NCBI GenBank assembly: GCA_008828725.1
Contig: MEHQ01001452.1
Location: 111,756 to 175,755 of the forward strand
Length of the DNA: 64,000 nucleotides
Origin: Saccharina japonica
Lineage: Eukaryota > Sar > Phaeophyceae > Laminariales > Laminariaceae
Direction: 5' to 3'
A program made the translations under genes and the position numbers. How positions within the stretch are numbered: position 1 is the stretch's first letter; every line of letters starts with the position of its first letter. Below the pieces are notes generated by a model, which was not told where the DNA came from, did not search any database, and saw only the letters and a program-made list of their open reading frames with translations. This document shows positions 11,506 through 22,585 of the stretch, in pieces.

Positions 11506-14500
11506 AAAACTGTACCCCTTCCCCGGCCTGCCTCCCTGCTGAGGTAGGCCGAGGTCCGTAAGTGGACTTAAACCTCGAAAGACCACCCAACCCAGACGGA
11601 TACAAGGTCCCTAGCACCGTTCAGAGGGGGATCCTGAGTCTGGCAGTCGGGAGTTACCGCTATCGTGAGATCAGGGTAACTCGCGACGCAGCTAGCTCGG
11701 GTGGCTGCAGATGGGGTTAAACCCTAACGCCCCGGCTTGGACACCGGGGCCATGCAGCAGCAGAGAACACGGAGAGGGTGGCGGAGTGACCGCACACCGT
11801 GTGGGTATGCACCAGAGAGAGGAAGGAGGAGAATCCAGAGCTGGAGGGTCGAGCCGCTCCGGGATGAGGCGTATCTCTGGTACAACAGACACGCACCGGG
11901 TTAACTTTTTTTACTATACCCCGAGAGTGCGCAAAGCAACAGAAAAAAAACAGATAAAAAGGGCACGAAGGAGGAAAAGGAGGGGACGGGCGAAGCGTAG
12001 GCTGGCTAGGAAGGCACCACGCATCGCCCGGGAGAGGCAGCAGAGTACACTTGTTAGGGTAGCAACCTGGAATGTGCGGACTCTGGCTGTAAAAGGGGCT
12101 AACGGCTATGGGAGAGCCTGCAGCATCCTGTACGAGGCAGCGAGACAAAACGTTTCGGTGTTAGGGCTACAGGAGACAAGGAGGGCAGGCCGAACGGAAT
12201 TCGCAGCAGCAGGGTTTCGGGTGTTCTGCTGTGGCACGGAGACAGGTGGAACACACGGTGTGGGAATAGCCGTTAAAGAGTCAATGTGCAGGAACTCTGG
12301 GTACACCACCGAATATATCGATGAACGCCTTATGGCCATGAGGTTTGAGATAACGGGCAACCGCGGAGCGGTCAACTTCGTAGCTGCGTACGCCCCAACA
12401 GAGGTCGCAACCGCCGACAGCAAGCATAGGTTCTGGGAAAAACTTGACAGCCTCGTGCGGGGGATCCCTGCCAAGGAGTGTGTCTACGTACTGATGGACG
12501 CCAATGCGCGGACGGGAGAGAGGGTGGATGGAGAGGACGAACGTATCATGGGCGAGCACGGGCGTGATAAGCTGAACGACAATGGCAGGCTACTGCTGAC
12601 CTTCGCAACGGACAACAGACTAGCAATCACGAACACCTTCTTCCCCACACGTAAGGGTGGGATATGGCACACATACAACGGCGTATCGGGGGACGAATGC
12701 CGGCGCATCGATTACATCCTCACGCGACAGGCACACCGCGGCCGAGTGTCCAACGTAGTCGTCGTTCCCCAACCGGTACGCCCAGTAAAGGCGGACTCAG
12801 ACCACAACATGGTGGTAGCCACCGTCGACCTCGGTGGCAGACTCGCCCACAACCGAGCAGTGCGGACCAAACCGAAACAGCAGCAGTTCAGCCGACAGGA
12901 ATTGCAGGTCGAAACAGCACGACGGGCGGTGAGCGAGCGGTTCATCCACAACCTCGATCAACAACCAGGTGAGCCAGCGACCACCACAGCGGGGATGGCG
13001 ACGTTGTTTACCAATGCCCTCCTCGACGCGGCGCAGACAGTACTACCCGAGGAACCGCGGAGACGACGCACGCAGGAGTGGTGTGAGACCCCAGCGACGA
13101 GAGCAGCTTTGGAGGAGGCCCTTGCCAAGCGGCGGGAAGCGCGCCGCGCGATGAGGGGCAATTGGACCACAGCGACATGGAGGACCCTCAAAGCAGCATG
13201 TAAGGGAGTGACCGCAGCAGTCGAAACGGGCATTTATGCCCACCTCGATAAGTACGTGGCGGAGCTCGAAGCGGTCTACAAGGACCGCGACACGAGAGGG
13301 CTGTACAAACACCTTAAGAGATCAGTGGGCCTCAGCGGGAGACAAGCGGGGGGACAGCAGTTCGTCACGGACGAGAAAGGCGTGCTGCTCCGGAACAAGG
13401 AAGACATCCTCCAGCGGTGGGCGGGATTCTTCGGCACCCTCCTCAACACCAAGTCCCCCACCCTGAACCCAGACATCGCCGAAAAAGTGACGCAACGACC
13501 AGCGACGCGAGCCACCCGACGGTTGGGAGCGGCGCCAGACCTCGAGGAGGTGGAACGGGCAACGAAAGGCCTGCAGAACTGGAAGGCACCCGGCCATGAC
13601 TCCCTCCCTGCCGAGTTGCTCAAGATCGATGACGACGAACCCGTCGTCCTGGAGCGCCTTCATGCCATCCTCGTCGACGTGTGGAACGGAGGAGAGATCC
13701 CGCAAGAGTGGAAGGATGCAACCATCAAAGTGCTGTACAAGAAGGGCGACCGGTCCAACTGCAACAACTTCAGGGGGATCTCGCTACTATCGCACGTAGG
13801 CAAAGTCCCCGCCAAACTCATCACCAACCGCCTAAGCGCCTTCTGCGAAGCCAACAACATCCTTCCGGAGGAACAGTGCGGCTTCCGACCTGGTCGATCC
13901 ACAGTATGCATGCTGTTCGTCGTGCGCCGACTCCAGGAACTAGGGCGGAGAAGGAGAATACCGCTCTACATGTGCTTCGTCGACCTACAGAAGGCCTATG
14001 ACTCGGTGGACCGAGAGCTGCTATGGAAGGTGCTGGCCAGGGCCGGGGTTCCTGCGGAGATGGTCGCCGTCATCCGCCAATTCCACGACGGAATGCGGGC
14101 CCGGGTGCGCATGGACGATGGAGAACTGTCGGACTGGTTCTTGGTCACGCAAGGCTTGCGACAAGGGTGTGTGCTGTCCCCACTGCTGTTCAACGTTTTC
14201 TTCGCCGCGGCCCTAGAGGTCGTTATCGTACGATTCAGCGAGGACGATGGTATCATGCAGAACCTAGTGTTCCTGAAGGAGGAGACGGGAGCGGGGACGG
14301 AGACACCACTCGACCGCGTACGGAGGGCGGTGTGGGGGATGCTGTATGCCGATGACGCCGGCGTTGTATCGAGGTCCGCCGACGGACTGGCGAGGATGAT
14401 GACCATTATCGTGCAGGTGTTTGGGGAGTTCGGGCTGACGGTGTCGGAGAAGAAGACGGAGACTCTCCTGATGCGCGTAAAGGAGAAGCAGCCAACACCG

Positions 14501-16058
14501 CCCCCGCCGCCGCTGATAATCGAAGCAGCGGGGCAGAAATACACCCAAACCCACGAGTTCCGGTACCTGGGCGGCCTCGTCAACGAACATGGCGACCTCA
14601 CCCGGGATATCAACTTCAGGAGCAGAGCAGCGTCGGCGTGCGTCAGGAGGTATGGCCCGGAGCTCTTCGATAGGCCGGGAGCACCGTTTCAACTCAAGGC
14701 CCGCCTGCTTCAAGCGGAGGCGATGGAGGCACTGCTGTACGGTTGCATGACATGGGCCCCACGTCGCGACCACTACCGACTGCTGCGGACGATACACCAC
14801 CGGCTGCTGCTGCGAGTTATTGGGTACCAGCGCAAGCAAGGCACCTACCGGCAGCTGTCCTACGCCCAGGCCCTGAAGAGGGTCGGGTGCCAGAGCGTGG
14901 AAGCCACTGTCCGGCAACGGCGCCTACTGTTCGCGGGGGCCGTGGCAAGGCAGCCAGACGGGCGACTCCCGAAACGACTGATGTTCGGGGAGCTGGTGGG
15001 GGGGAAGGACCCGGGCGCGGGGTGCCCGGAGCGGAACTGGCAGACGTGCCTGAAGGACGACTTCAAAGCGTTCGGAGCTACGCACGGCTCTACGGACGAC
15101 CAGAGACGTGTCTTCGGAGTCCCGAATTCAGTTTGGGCGGAAGCAGCGAAGGTGAAGGGAGGAAGGCAGTGGTACAAGGGAGTGCTGCAGGGAGCTGAGA
15201 GGTTTATGACCTCCTGGCACAAGGAAGAAGAGGAGGCTAGCCGGAAACGAGCGACCGAGCGAGAAAAAGAGCGCAGCAACAACAAAGAGACACCAAGAAC
15301 CAACGGGACGGGAGGGGTGCGGAAGAAGGGCGAATCGGCGAGGGAAGGAAACAAGCGAGAAATGGCGGACCGAGTGGCGCGATATGTGCCGGATTGACTG
15401 TCCTGGACTGTTTGTTTGTTTGTTTGTTTGTTTTGTTATTTTTCCCCCTCCCCCCCACCGCCGCACCATTGCACCACCCCCTCGGGATGACGTGTCAATG
15501 TCTTGTCTCTGCGGTCTTGTCTGTGTGAGTGTTTGCTTGTACTTTTGACTTATCTCTTTGTCTTTGTCTTCGTCTTTTTCCCTTCGTTGCTTTTGACCTT
15601 TTGCAGTTACACTGCTCGCAGGCCGGGGGTACATCAGTCACACGGGACCATAGTTCCCTTCCCCCGTATCATGTCTGCGTTTATAATCGGGGTGGAGGAC
15701 TCGATTTGTTTGCCTGACCGGTGTGAACCCGGCACGGAACACCCCGGCATTATAGGGGCACCAAGATAGAATCAGGGGGCGTGTACCCCCGATTGGTGAT
15801 GTTGACAGTTCCATTTTTAATTTTACCTTCACATAACGTGTAGAGGGGAGCGGAGGGCTCCAGACTATCTGTTTTTGACTGGCTTTGATCGCTTTGCGGA
15901 CCCTTCGGGTTCCACTTTTATTTCAGTATACCTTTTTTTGGGTAAGTTAGCCTGTGACCACGGGAATCGACCGTGTCAAGTGTTGGATTAGTACGGACAG
16001 ATGGAGGTACTGGATAGAGAGACCGGCACGGTTTTTAATGTGAAGACAACAACAACAA
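11506..16058 (+). mobile_element. Full-length non-LTR retrotransposon (RTE-like LINE)
   Basis: The element is 4553 bp: a 205-bp 5' leader, one ORF at 11,711-15,397, and a 661-bp 3' region. The 3' region begins with TTTG repeats and ends in an AAC microsatellite tail (16,045-16,058). CAGCC at 11,501-11,505 and 16,059-16,063 is the target duplication. The right arm keeps the uninterrupted site (a single cagcc within ttcagccagctcg, near 40,445), which fixes both boundaries. A single endonuclease-plus-reverse-transcriptase ORF, a short leader and a microsatellite tail fit RTE-like clades, but the clade needs a phylogeny. Confidence 0.9.
11711..15397 (+). CDS. LINE polyprotein: APE-type endonuclease and reverse transcriptase
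   Basis: This 1228-residue protein nicks the target DNA and reverse-transcribes the element RNA from the nick. The N-terminal 115 residues are basic and of low complexity. An apurinic-type endonuclease follows at about 116-372: TWNVRTL with N121, LQETRR with E155, LMDANAR with D263 and N265, RRIDYI, and the final SDHN with D364-H365. The reverse transcriptase spans about 615-930: LYKKGD, RGISLLS, QCGFRPGRST, FVDLQKAYDS with D758, QGLRQGC at 814-820, and the YADD box at 879-882. A conserved basic C-terminal region follows (about 1015-1080). No stop or frameshift interrupts it, so it may be recently active. The first ATG is used; a start somewhat further downstream is possible because the first 100 residues carry no domain. 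Confidence 0.95.
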   Translation: MGLNPNAPAWTPGPCSSREHGEGGGVTAHRVGMHQREEGGESRAGGSSRSGMRRISGTTDTHRVNFFYYTPRVRKATEKKQIKRARRRKRRGRAKRRLARKAPRIARERQQSTLVRVATWNVRTLAVKGANGYGRACSILYEAARQNVSVLGLQETRRAGRTEFAAAGFRVFCCGTETGGTHGVGIAVKESMCRNSGYTTEYIDERLMAMRFEITGNRGAVNFVAAYAPTEVATADSKHRFWEKLDSLVRGIPAKECVYVLMDANARTGERVDGEDERIMGEHGRDKLNDNGRLLLTFATDNRLAITNTFFPTRKGGIWHTYNGVSGDECRRIDYILTRQAHRGRVSNVVVVPQPVRPVKADSDHNMVVATVDLGGRLAHNRAVRTKPKQQQFSRQELQVETARRAVSERFIHNLDQQPGEPATTTAGMATLFTNALLDAAQTVLPEEPRRRRTQEWCETPATRAALEEALAKRREARRAMRGNWTTATWRTLKAACKGVTAAVETGIYAHLDKYVAELEAVYKDRDTRGLYKHLKRSVGLSGRQAGGQQFVTDEKGVLLRNKEDILQRWAGFFGTLLNTKSPTLNPDIAEKVTQRPATRATRRLGAAPDLEEVERATKGLQNWKAPGHDSLPAELLKIDDDEPVVLERLHAILVDVWNGGEIPQEWKDATIKVLYKKGDRSNCNNFRGISLLSHVGKVPAKLITNRLSAFCEANNILPEEQCGFRPGRSTVCMLFVVRRLQELGRRRRIPLYMCFVDLQKAYDSVDRELLWKVLARAGVPAEMVAVIRQFHDGMRARVRMDDGELSDWFLVTQGLRQGCVLSPLLFNVFFAAALEVVIVRFSEDDGIMQNLVFLKEETGAGTETPLDRVRRAVWGMLYADDAGVVSRSADGLARMMTIIVQVFGEFGLTVSEKKTETLLMRVKEKQPTPPPPPLIIEAAGQKYTQTHEFRYLGGLVNEHGDLTRDINFRSRAASACVRRYGPELFDRPGAPFQLKARLLQAEAMEALLYGCMTWAPRRDHYRLLRTIHHRLLLRVIGYQRKQGTYRQLSYAQALKRVGCQSVEATVRQRRLLFAGAVARQPDGRLPKRLMFGELVGGKDPGAGCPERNWQTCLKDDFKAFGATHGSTDDQRRVFGVPNSVWAEAAKVKGGRQWYKGVLQGAERFMTSWHKEEEEASRKRATEREKERSNNKETPRTNGTGGVRKKGESAREGNKREMADRVARYVPD

Positions 16059-16063
16059 CAGCC

Positions 16064-18472
16064 AGCTCAAAATGGGCACCTGAAAAAAGGCGCCGCCAAA
16101 ATCGAAAAGTCGCATTTGCTCGTAATAATCCAATAGCCTAGGCCATCGACAGCTGGTGCCTTTGACAACAATGTTTGAATAAGAACTCTCCCTGGATGCC
16201 ACATACTGCTTGATGGTGACTAAAGCATACAGCGCAACCGAACGGGATGGGCGAGAAAGTAGCGTACTCCTTACTGGCACGATGTACCAGAGTTTGAATG
16301 CAAAAAGCGATCGGCGAGAATAAAACGGCTGACGTAACATTGCACGTATTTTTTCTCCATCTGTGACATCGCTATGTGCATCCGTAACCTGATAGAGCGG
16401 ACACGCCCGCCAGATACCAGACAAACCAATTTAACTCTTACTACATTCAAAAATGTCTACGGTAGCCTGTATAGTCTCTGCGACCAGATCGTCACACGAA
16501 AATCTGACTACTGCAACGCGAAGCCCTTGATTCCGGACCATCTTTGACATGATTAACGGTCGGAGTACGAACACCGACGAAACACACGAAGGCTGAGACA
16601 ACCCGTCAAAGACGTATGCATTCGCTATGTGACTGACAAACGAACCCATTTCAAACGAGAGGGGGATACGTATGGTTCTTACTTTCGCTTTGTTTACGCA
16701 TACGTATTCCGCTAGCGAATCAGCACCGTCAAATATTTTGCGCTAGGCAGTTGGACATGCTACAAGTGGCAACTACTGTAGCAGCGCAAGCGCTACCTTG
16801 GGTATGTACTATATAAAGTACTTAATCCAGCCTCGGGCATATGTCGTGCAGCACCGCGTTTATCGGTTTTCTCTCGGTCATCGCCTTTCCTCAATTAACC
16901 ACTCCAAAGCAAACAAATCTGATAGAGGATGCTGAGCTCCATAACATGGTCAGATCACTATGCCAACAGTCCTCATGCCGCTCAACATTCAACGCATGGG
17001 GGTGTTCGACGCACCTTCCAAGTGGTATGGTATCCCCTCTGCGGCATAACCAGCGGGGTATCGGCTATGCATGTCACTGCGCACCGCGTCAAGCCTATTT
17101 GGTTTTTGCCAATCACTTGGGAGCATGTTGTTGATACGAAGTGTAAACCGTGTTTTATTTCCGTTTTTGATTACATTGGGCAATCGTTTTTGTACGAATT
17201 TATGCCTATCCTGCGTAATTAATGGTTGGCGATAAGACTATTGTGCCTGTAGTTGTCAACAGCACGGATACCAACCAGGCATATCCTTATGTACAACTAC
17301 AGGGCACTATATGGCGCTGGCAGCCACCGAATGTTGTTTCTTGATGTACACAGTCTGTTATTGCCTGGCAGATTTCCAAGAGGCGAGGCCGTCGGCTTAA
17401 ACCCTTTGCTGTTATCCCTGTCTCCATGCACGATTTCAGTGAGGCCCAATTCTGACTGACCTATTCAGTGATTGCCGATGGATTGGGCATATAACGATAA
17501 GGAAGAGAATGACCGCTGTGCTTGCTGACTGCGGGAAAGAAAACAAACGATGTGTGAAAAAATAAACTCCACCCTGAGGGTCAGTCTTGTGGGTAGTTAG
17601 TCTGCACGACACCCGTCAGGGTTACCCCGGGGCGGCCTGACCCTGAAACACGTTTACCGACAACAAACATTGTTGTGCTGTACGGTGTGAATGTGTTATT
17701 GGGCCTGCTGACCTACGATATTCGTGCCACGCAACACATAGAACCGATTGAAGGACCCTTACACTTGTATGATTTACTTCCATATTTTCTCCGTGCTACG
17801 GGCGCTGAGTCACTAGGGCAATCCCACCAATGTCGCAAACAATGTATTTCGTCTTTGGTTGTCTATTAACACTTCCTTGTTGAGTAATCTGTTGTCTACG
17901 ATAAACGAGTTCGGATTCGCATGGGTATCCTTCGAGTATGGCAAACCATTTATGTACAGATACAGTCGAATCTGTATGTGGCCGAAGGCAACGCCGCTTC
18001 TCACCTCCTACTCACTCAAATCAGCGAAAAGGCGTCGCCTGTGATACCCTTTTCTTAACACCTCGTTCAGGTTTTTGGTGTGACGGATTAAGAGTGCTAC
18101 TGTATAGTTCACGGCCTGCCCTGTATTCTGCTACATGCATATTTGTCCGAAGTGTTTTGTTAACTTAAGTTTTAAGTGTGAAAATGACACTATGAAGACG
18201 GCATCTGGCCGTTGAAAGTTTTGCAACCCCGCAGTTCCCCGTAGGTATTCCGTTAGTAAAATGGGCAAAGCTTCAAATAACCTAACACACCAAATTAGCG
18301 CATGTAATTGTTTGGTGTATGCGAACGATCCATTTTCACGAGATATAGTTGTTTCTATGTTTATAAATATTGTCCAACTACGTTCACGCTGACCCTGGCC
18401 AGTCTCCATTGTATGTTGGATGCAGGATGGTCTCGCAATCCATGAGAGTCAGGTTTTCACAGCGCCGTCGAA
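16064..18472. other. Upstream part of the left arm, no gene recognised
   Basis: This non-repetitive-looking DNA is shared in reverse with 36,190-40,450. Reading frames are not conserved between the two arms, which argues against protein-coding genes. It may hold the promoter and 5' exons of EsV-1-7 copy L, which cannot be defined from sequence alone. Confidence 0.4.
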
Positions 18473-18515
18473 TTGTTTCTTTGCTCTCTGTGTTTTCCCT
18501 CCTGGGCTGCCACAG
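18473..18515 (+). other. Candidate 3' splice site before the EsV-1-7 coding exon
   Basis: A pyrimidine-rich tract (ctctctgtgttttccctcct) followed by gctgccacag places an AG at 18,514-18,515, 29 bases before the ATG at 18,545. The same tract and AG occur at the same spacing in the right copy (AG at 35,845-35,844 on the minus strand). This suggests an intron in or before the 5' UTR. No matching donor was identified. Confidence 0.3.
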
Positions 18516-18544
18516 GAAGAGCACCAAACCAACGCTCAGCGACA

Positions 18545-20234
18545 ATGAGGCTTTGCTCTCATGACTCTTGCAGGAAATGCGCATCCTTCAATTTCGAGGG
18601 CAGGAATACGGAGGTGTACTGCGAACAACATGCCGACTACGGCATGGTGGACGTCATCACCACACGGTGCTACCATGACACCTGCACGAAGAGACCGAGC
18701 TGCAATGTGGATGGTTGCAAGACGGAGATAAAGTGCAAGCATCATTCGTACGACGGGACGGTGAGCACCGCTAGCAAGCGGTGCCCGCATGGCGTCTGCA
18801 TAAAAATACCGAACGTCGATTTCGAGGGTAGCATGACAGGTATACATCGCAAACCACACGGTGATGAGGTACTAGTGGGCGTCCTTAGCAAGCGTAGCTT
18901 CGATGACTCATGCCCGAAGGCAGCCAGCATCAATGTGAAGGGCAGCAGGACAGGGCAGTACTGCAGGCAAGATGCTGAGAAGGGTATGGTAAGCGGCTAT
19001 TCCAAACATTGCTTGCACGACTTCTGCACGTTGAGGCCGCACTTCAATGTCGAGGGTAGCAAGACACCGGTGTACTGCAGCCAGCATGCCGAGGAGGGCA
19101 TGGTGAACGTCTGTAGCAAACGTTGCTTGCACGAGTCCTGCACGGTGTACCCGTGCTTCAATGTCGAGGGTAGCAGGACGGGTTTGTACTGCAGCCAGCA
19201 TGCCGAGGAGGGCATGGTGGACGTCAAACACAAACGTTGCTTGCACGACTCCTGCACGGTGATCCCGAGCTTCAATGTCGAGGGTAGCAGGACAGGGGTG
19301 TTTTGCAGTCAACATGCTAAGGAAGGCATGGTGCACGTCCATAACAAACGTTGCTTGCACGAGTCCTGCACGGTGTACCCGTGCTTCAATGTCGAGGGTA
19401 GCAGGACGGGTTTATACTGCAGGCAGCATGCTGGACAGGGTATGGTGAACATCAAACACAAACGTTGCTTACACGACTCCTGCACGGTGATCCCGAAGTT
19501 CAATGTCGAGGGTAGCAGGACAGGGGTGTTCTGCAGCCAACATGCTAAGGAAGGCATGGTGGACGTTGAAGGCAAACGATGCTTGCACGAATCCTGCACG
19601 GTGAGGCCGAACTTCAACGTCGAGGGTAGCAGGATGGGTTTGTATTGCAGACAACATGCTGGACAGGGCATGGTGGACATCAACAACAAACGGTGTTTGC
19701 ATGAGTCCTGCACAGAGAGGTCGACCTTCAACTTTGAGAGCAGCAAGACGGGTGTGTACTGCAGGCAACATGCTGAAAAGGGCATGGTGCACGTGGGTAA
19801 CAAACGTTGTTCGCATGGCTCTTGAAACAAGCGACCGGCGTGGGGTGTACTGGCCGAAGGTGTGCCCACCGCTTGCACTCGGCATAATATCGATATCCCG
19901 GGTCGCCCGGTGATCAACTTTGTAATGCCCTGCAAGGCAGCAGGATGTAGGAGAGAGTCTCGGTGGGGGCTGGAGGGGTGTCAGCCTTATGGTGTGGCCA
20001 CTTCCAGAGACAGCAATGGGAGCACTATGTAACTGCCTCGCGGGTGCCTTACCATATACGCACTACGTGATACGGATCATTCCCCTCGTGCGCCACTGCG
20101 TTGACCACGGCCCCCTTCATGGCGGCCTCGTCTGCACCGTCCAGACTGGTCGCAGGCAGAAGCTTCGGAGTAGTCCATCGTACCGTGCAGTAAGGGCCAA
20201 CTCGTACCACGTGAAGACCGAGTGTGTGTTTTGA
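18545..20234 (+). pseudogene. EsV-1-7 repeat protein, copy L, interrupted
   Basis: From the ATG at 18,545 the frame encodes 426 residues. It has eleven 38-residue EsV-1-7 units, C-x4-C-x16-C-x2-H-x12; the third and fourth are degenerate. In the twelfth unit the second cysteine codon is TGA (19,823-19,825), where copy R has a cysteine. The frame then stays open and matches copy R's C-terminal region until a 106-bp insertion at 19,987-20,092, and resumes to a stop at about 20,234. The Cys/His spacing predicts zinc binding. The best-studied relative, Ectocarpus IMM, acts in early development, but the biochemistry of the family is unknown. Units 6-7 and 8-9 are near-identical pairs. Either a decayed gene or a truncated but still expressed protein is possible. 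Confidence 0.85.
19987..20092. mobile_element. 106-bp insertion in the EsV-1-7 copy L tail
   Basis: Copy R reads directly from cagccc into atcactgcg, while copy L has 106 extra bases between cagcc and ccactgcg. The insert (ggtgtggccacttcc through cattcccctcgtgcg) recurs at 52,930-53,032, and its head recurs at about 46,472-46,500. It has no GT...AG boundaries at the junctions, so it is not an intron created in place. It looks like a piece of the repeat family that also inserted at 52,689-53,221. Confidence 0.7.
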
Positions 20235-20767
20235 CAGCTTGCGCGCGGAACTAGATTATTTTGGTGTTGACAACTCGTTTTCCTCTGAAGTCGTAGGAAT
20301 CAGCGGCATAACGCCTAACCCTCGCAAGGGGTCTGAAGGGTTTGCCATGGCGTCTGCCGTATGGAAGTCAATGGAACAAGGGACGCAGTCTACCGCAATC
20401 ATACGGTACACTGTTTCCCCTAGACTGATTTCCACAGAGGCAAGTTTGCAAACGTATGCAGTTCTACGCGGAAGACCATTGGCGGCGGTTAAGCCTTCGT
20501 GGACGCCTGTGCCTTTGTCAAGCGTAATCGACGGTGTTAGAACCAGACTTTTCCGTCTAGAAAGGTGTGGTTTGCTTTCAGCAGATCGTTGTTCGAATTG
20601 ATATATCGGGTCTGACTGCCCCTTGTGCGTAACAACTTATATGTTTTACGTGGTGACGTGCAAGACGTTGATGTTAGATGCATTTATTCGGTAGTGCATC
20701 GTAAAGAAGCATGTAGCCGATAACATGTTTTAAGCCGGCCATAGATTAGTTTCGTAGTCGAGCTGGT

Positions 20768-20955
20768 TCATTTTTTTGTTTCCTCCTCTTTTGTGAACTC
20801 CGCCCTTCTTTTTGCTCTCCTTCCTAGTCGCAACTCAGATATGGGGTCACAAAGTAGGCTCAGCTCCCTCCCCCCCCCCCCCTCTTAGGCTCGTGCCTTA
20901 TGTTTGTATCGCGAGCTCATTCGTCCCTCGTCGACTTGCAGCGACTTGTGCTGCA
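20768..20955 (-). mobile_element. SINE-like element, copy a
   Basis: The body is shared with 22,108-22,330 (same strand) and 27,340-27,541 (opposite strand). Common landmarks in body orientation are gtcgacgagggacga, agcctactt.gtgacccc and atctgagtt. The minus-strand 3' end is A-rich (aaacaaaaaaa). The homologous position in the right arm (about 33,240) lacks it, so it is an insertion. The tail and the lack of inverted repeats favour a SINE or 5'-truncated retroelement. Confidence 0.5.
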
Positions 20956-21660
20956 GGTAGGAAAATCCCTTAGAATGTTCCCGTGGGTTCAACTTCCGTA
21001 GACGTACACGCGTAGATGTCGTGTCGGGATTGTTTTCAAGTTATGTGCAGTAACTGCATGCGATGGGGTGCACTTTGTTGAATGAAAACATCCGTTTCCT
21101 AATACGGTACGGGCGTCGGGCAGTCAGAGATCGTCGACTAAGGGCAGTGTATAGTATTGGTAGCTTCTAGTCGGATGTTGTTTCTACAGTACGTAAATGT
21201 ACTGCATCATAAGATGTCCTTTTGATTTATGTTTACAAACTTCATGTTCCACCTACTTCCGTGAGTCGATAGCGCTGTATGCCACGCGGCCGCACTGTGC
21301 TTCATTTCACCAGACGCAATGCTGCCGCTCGACGTTCGTTGTTGTGAGGCAGTGGTCGCTGACATGGCGGAACCCGTCAGGTAATACCGCTGTACATTGG
21401 TATGCGTGCACCTCCAGAAGTAACAAACCTAATTTCGCGCGGAACACATGTTGTCTATTTTTCATTATTGTCTATATTGCTGGGGTATATTGTGAGACTC
21501 GTTGCCACTTTCCCTGTGACGTAGTTCAACTGTTTCTTACTAGTTCCGGCAGCGAATGTACAACCTGGCCGCGTTCGACTATACGGCCGCTACTGGTTCC
21601 CCGTGCTCACGTGCAGCCTCTGAAATCTTCAGCGTTCTTTCAGAAGCCTACCTTCTAAAG

Positions 21661-22107
21661 GTTTATCTCGACGGATATTCCAGACGTGTGTGTTGTCCGC
21701 TTGCACTCCGGAACCCCGAACCCGCGACGTTTTCTGCACAAGCGATACCGACGATAACCGCTGACGCAACCACCGAAACGTTGGCCATAGGTCATCATGT
21801 TACCCACCCTTGCCAAGCTGGCAGCTCATTTGGCGCCGTTTGTGTGATGTTGTGCTGTTCTCCGTCACGGCTGGCTGGGGCTACAGACTGGCCGTAAATG
21901 AAAGGTAGATTTGTAAATGTTTTGACCATCTGAAACGCATAATATAATTACAACAACTATGCGCCGTGCATTTGCCACCCGCGTTAGTTAGGGTTGAACT
22001 TACCGTGACCAATCACACCTCGCCCCACTGACCACCGTTGAACCACCCTCCGCACAGCTAGTGGGTGAGCGGTCGACCTGCCCATCGTTCGTCTCGCCGT
22101 ACACATG
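21661..22107. other. Intergenic, no gene seen
   Basis: Bases 21,690-21,880 are the inverted counterpart of 1500-1690. The rest is unrecognised. Confidence 0.4.
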
Positions 22108-22330
22108 TGCCGTTCTTCACCCACTTTTTTTGTTTTTCATCCCATTTATTGTATACGCCGTTCTGTTCTCACTCCCTCTATACGTAGTCGTAACTCAGAT
22201 CCCGGGTCACTAAGTAGGCTCCTCTCCTTCTTCCCGACCACGGTACGCTCCTTACATTATTTTCGCGAGAAGATTTCAGCACTTTCTTCCCTCTTCGACT
22301 CTCGTCGAATTGTGCTACACCTCAACAACT
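22108..22330 (-). mobile_element. SINE-like element, copy b
   Basis: Same body as copies a and c, with cgtaactcagatcccgggtc and actaagtaggctc visible on the plus strand. The plus-strand T-rich start (tttttttgtttttcatccc) is the reverse of an A-rich tail. Confidence 0.5.
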
Positions 22331-22585
22331 CTGCTTCGCTAATGTCGTTGGGAGCGGGTTTCTATATTTGCGTGTTTCTATATTTGAGCTTCAAGCACCC
22401 CGCCGTGTATGGGGTGTTTTCAACCACAGTCCAGTGCACTATCTACGACGTTTTGTCTCTCCTTCCCTTCAGGGCGTGGATATGATTGGCAATCCCCGTG
22501 TCTCTACTTAATTACACAAGGACGAACGAACATAATTTGACGATGCCCGAATAACGGTGAGTTTGCGGCGTTACATTCGTCGAGA

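Larger units (their letters stand above)
11245..21660 (+). repeat. Left arm of a large inverted segmental duplication
   Basis: The arm is homologous in reverse to 32,480-40,670. Matching blocks occur along the whole length: 11,250-11,505 with 40,455-40,660; 16,060-16,660 with 39,690-40,455; 16,840-17,220 with 38,750-39,130; 17,390-17,640 with 38,345-38,620; 18,160-20,234 with 33,772-36,190; and 20,235-21,660 with 32,480-33,770. The arms are roughly 75-85% identical by eye, with each carrying private insertions. The left arm holds the retrotransposon 11,506-16,058 and a SINE-like copy at 20,768-20,955. The age of the duplication exceeds that of these insertions. Confidence 0.85.

Noticed and set aside
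13996-14917. Minus-strand ORFs of 205 and 217 codons inside the LINE
   Set aside because: They are shadows of the GC-rich reverse transcriptase coding sequence, whose own frame carries all the catalytic motifs.
19987-20092. Intron in EsV-1-7 copy L
   Set aside because: The extra 106 bp lacks an AG at its end and the same sequence occurs elsewhere as part of a repeat, so an insertion fits better.
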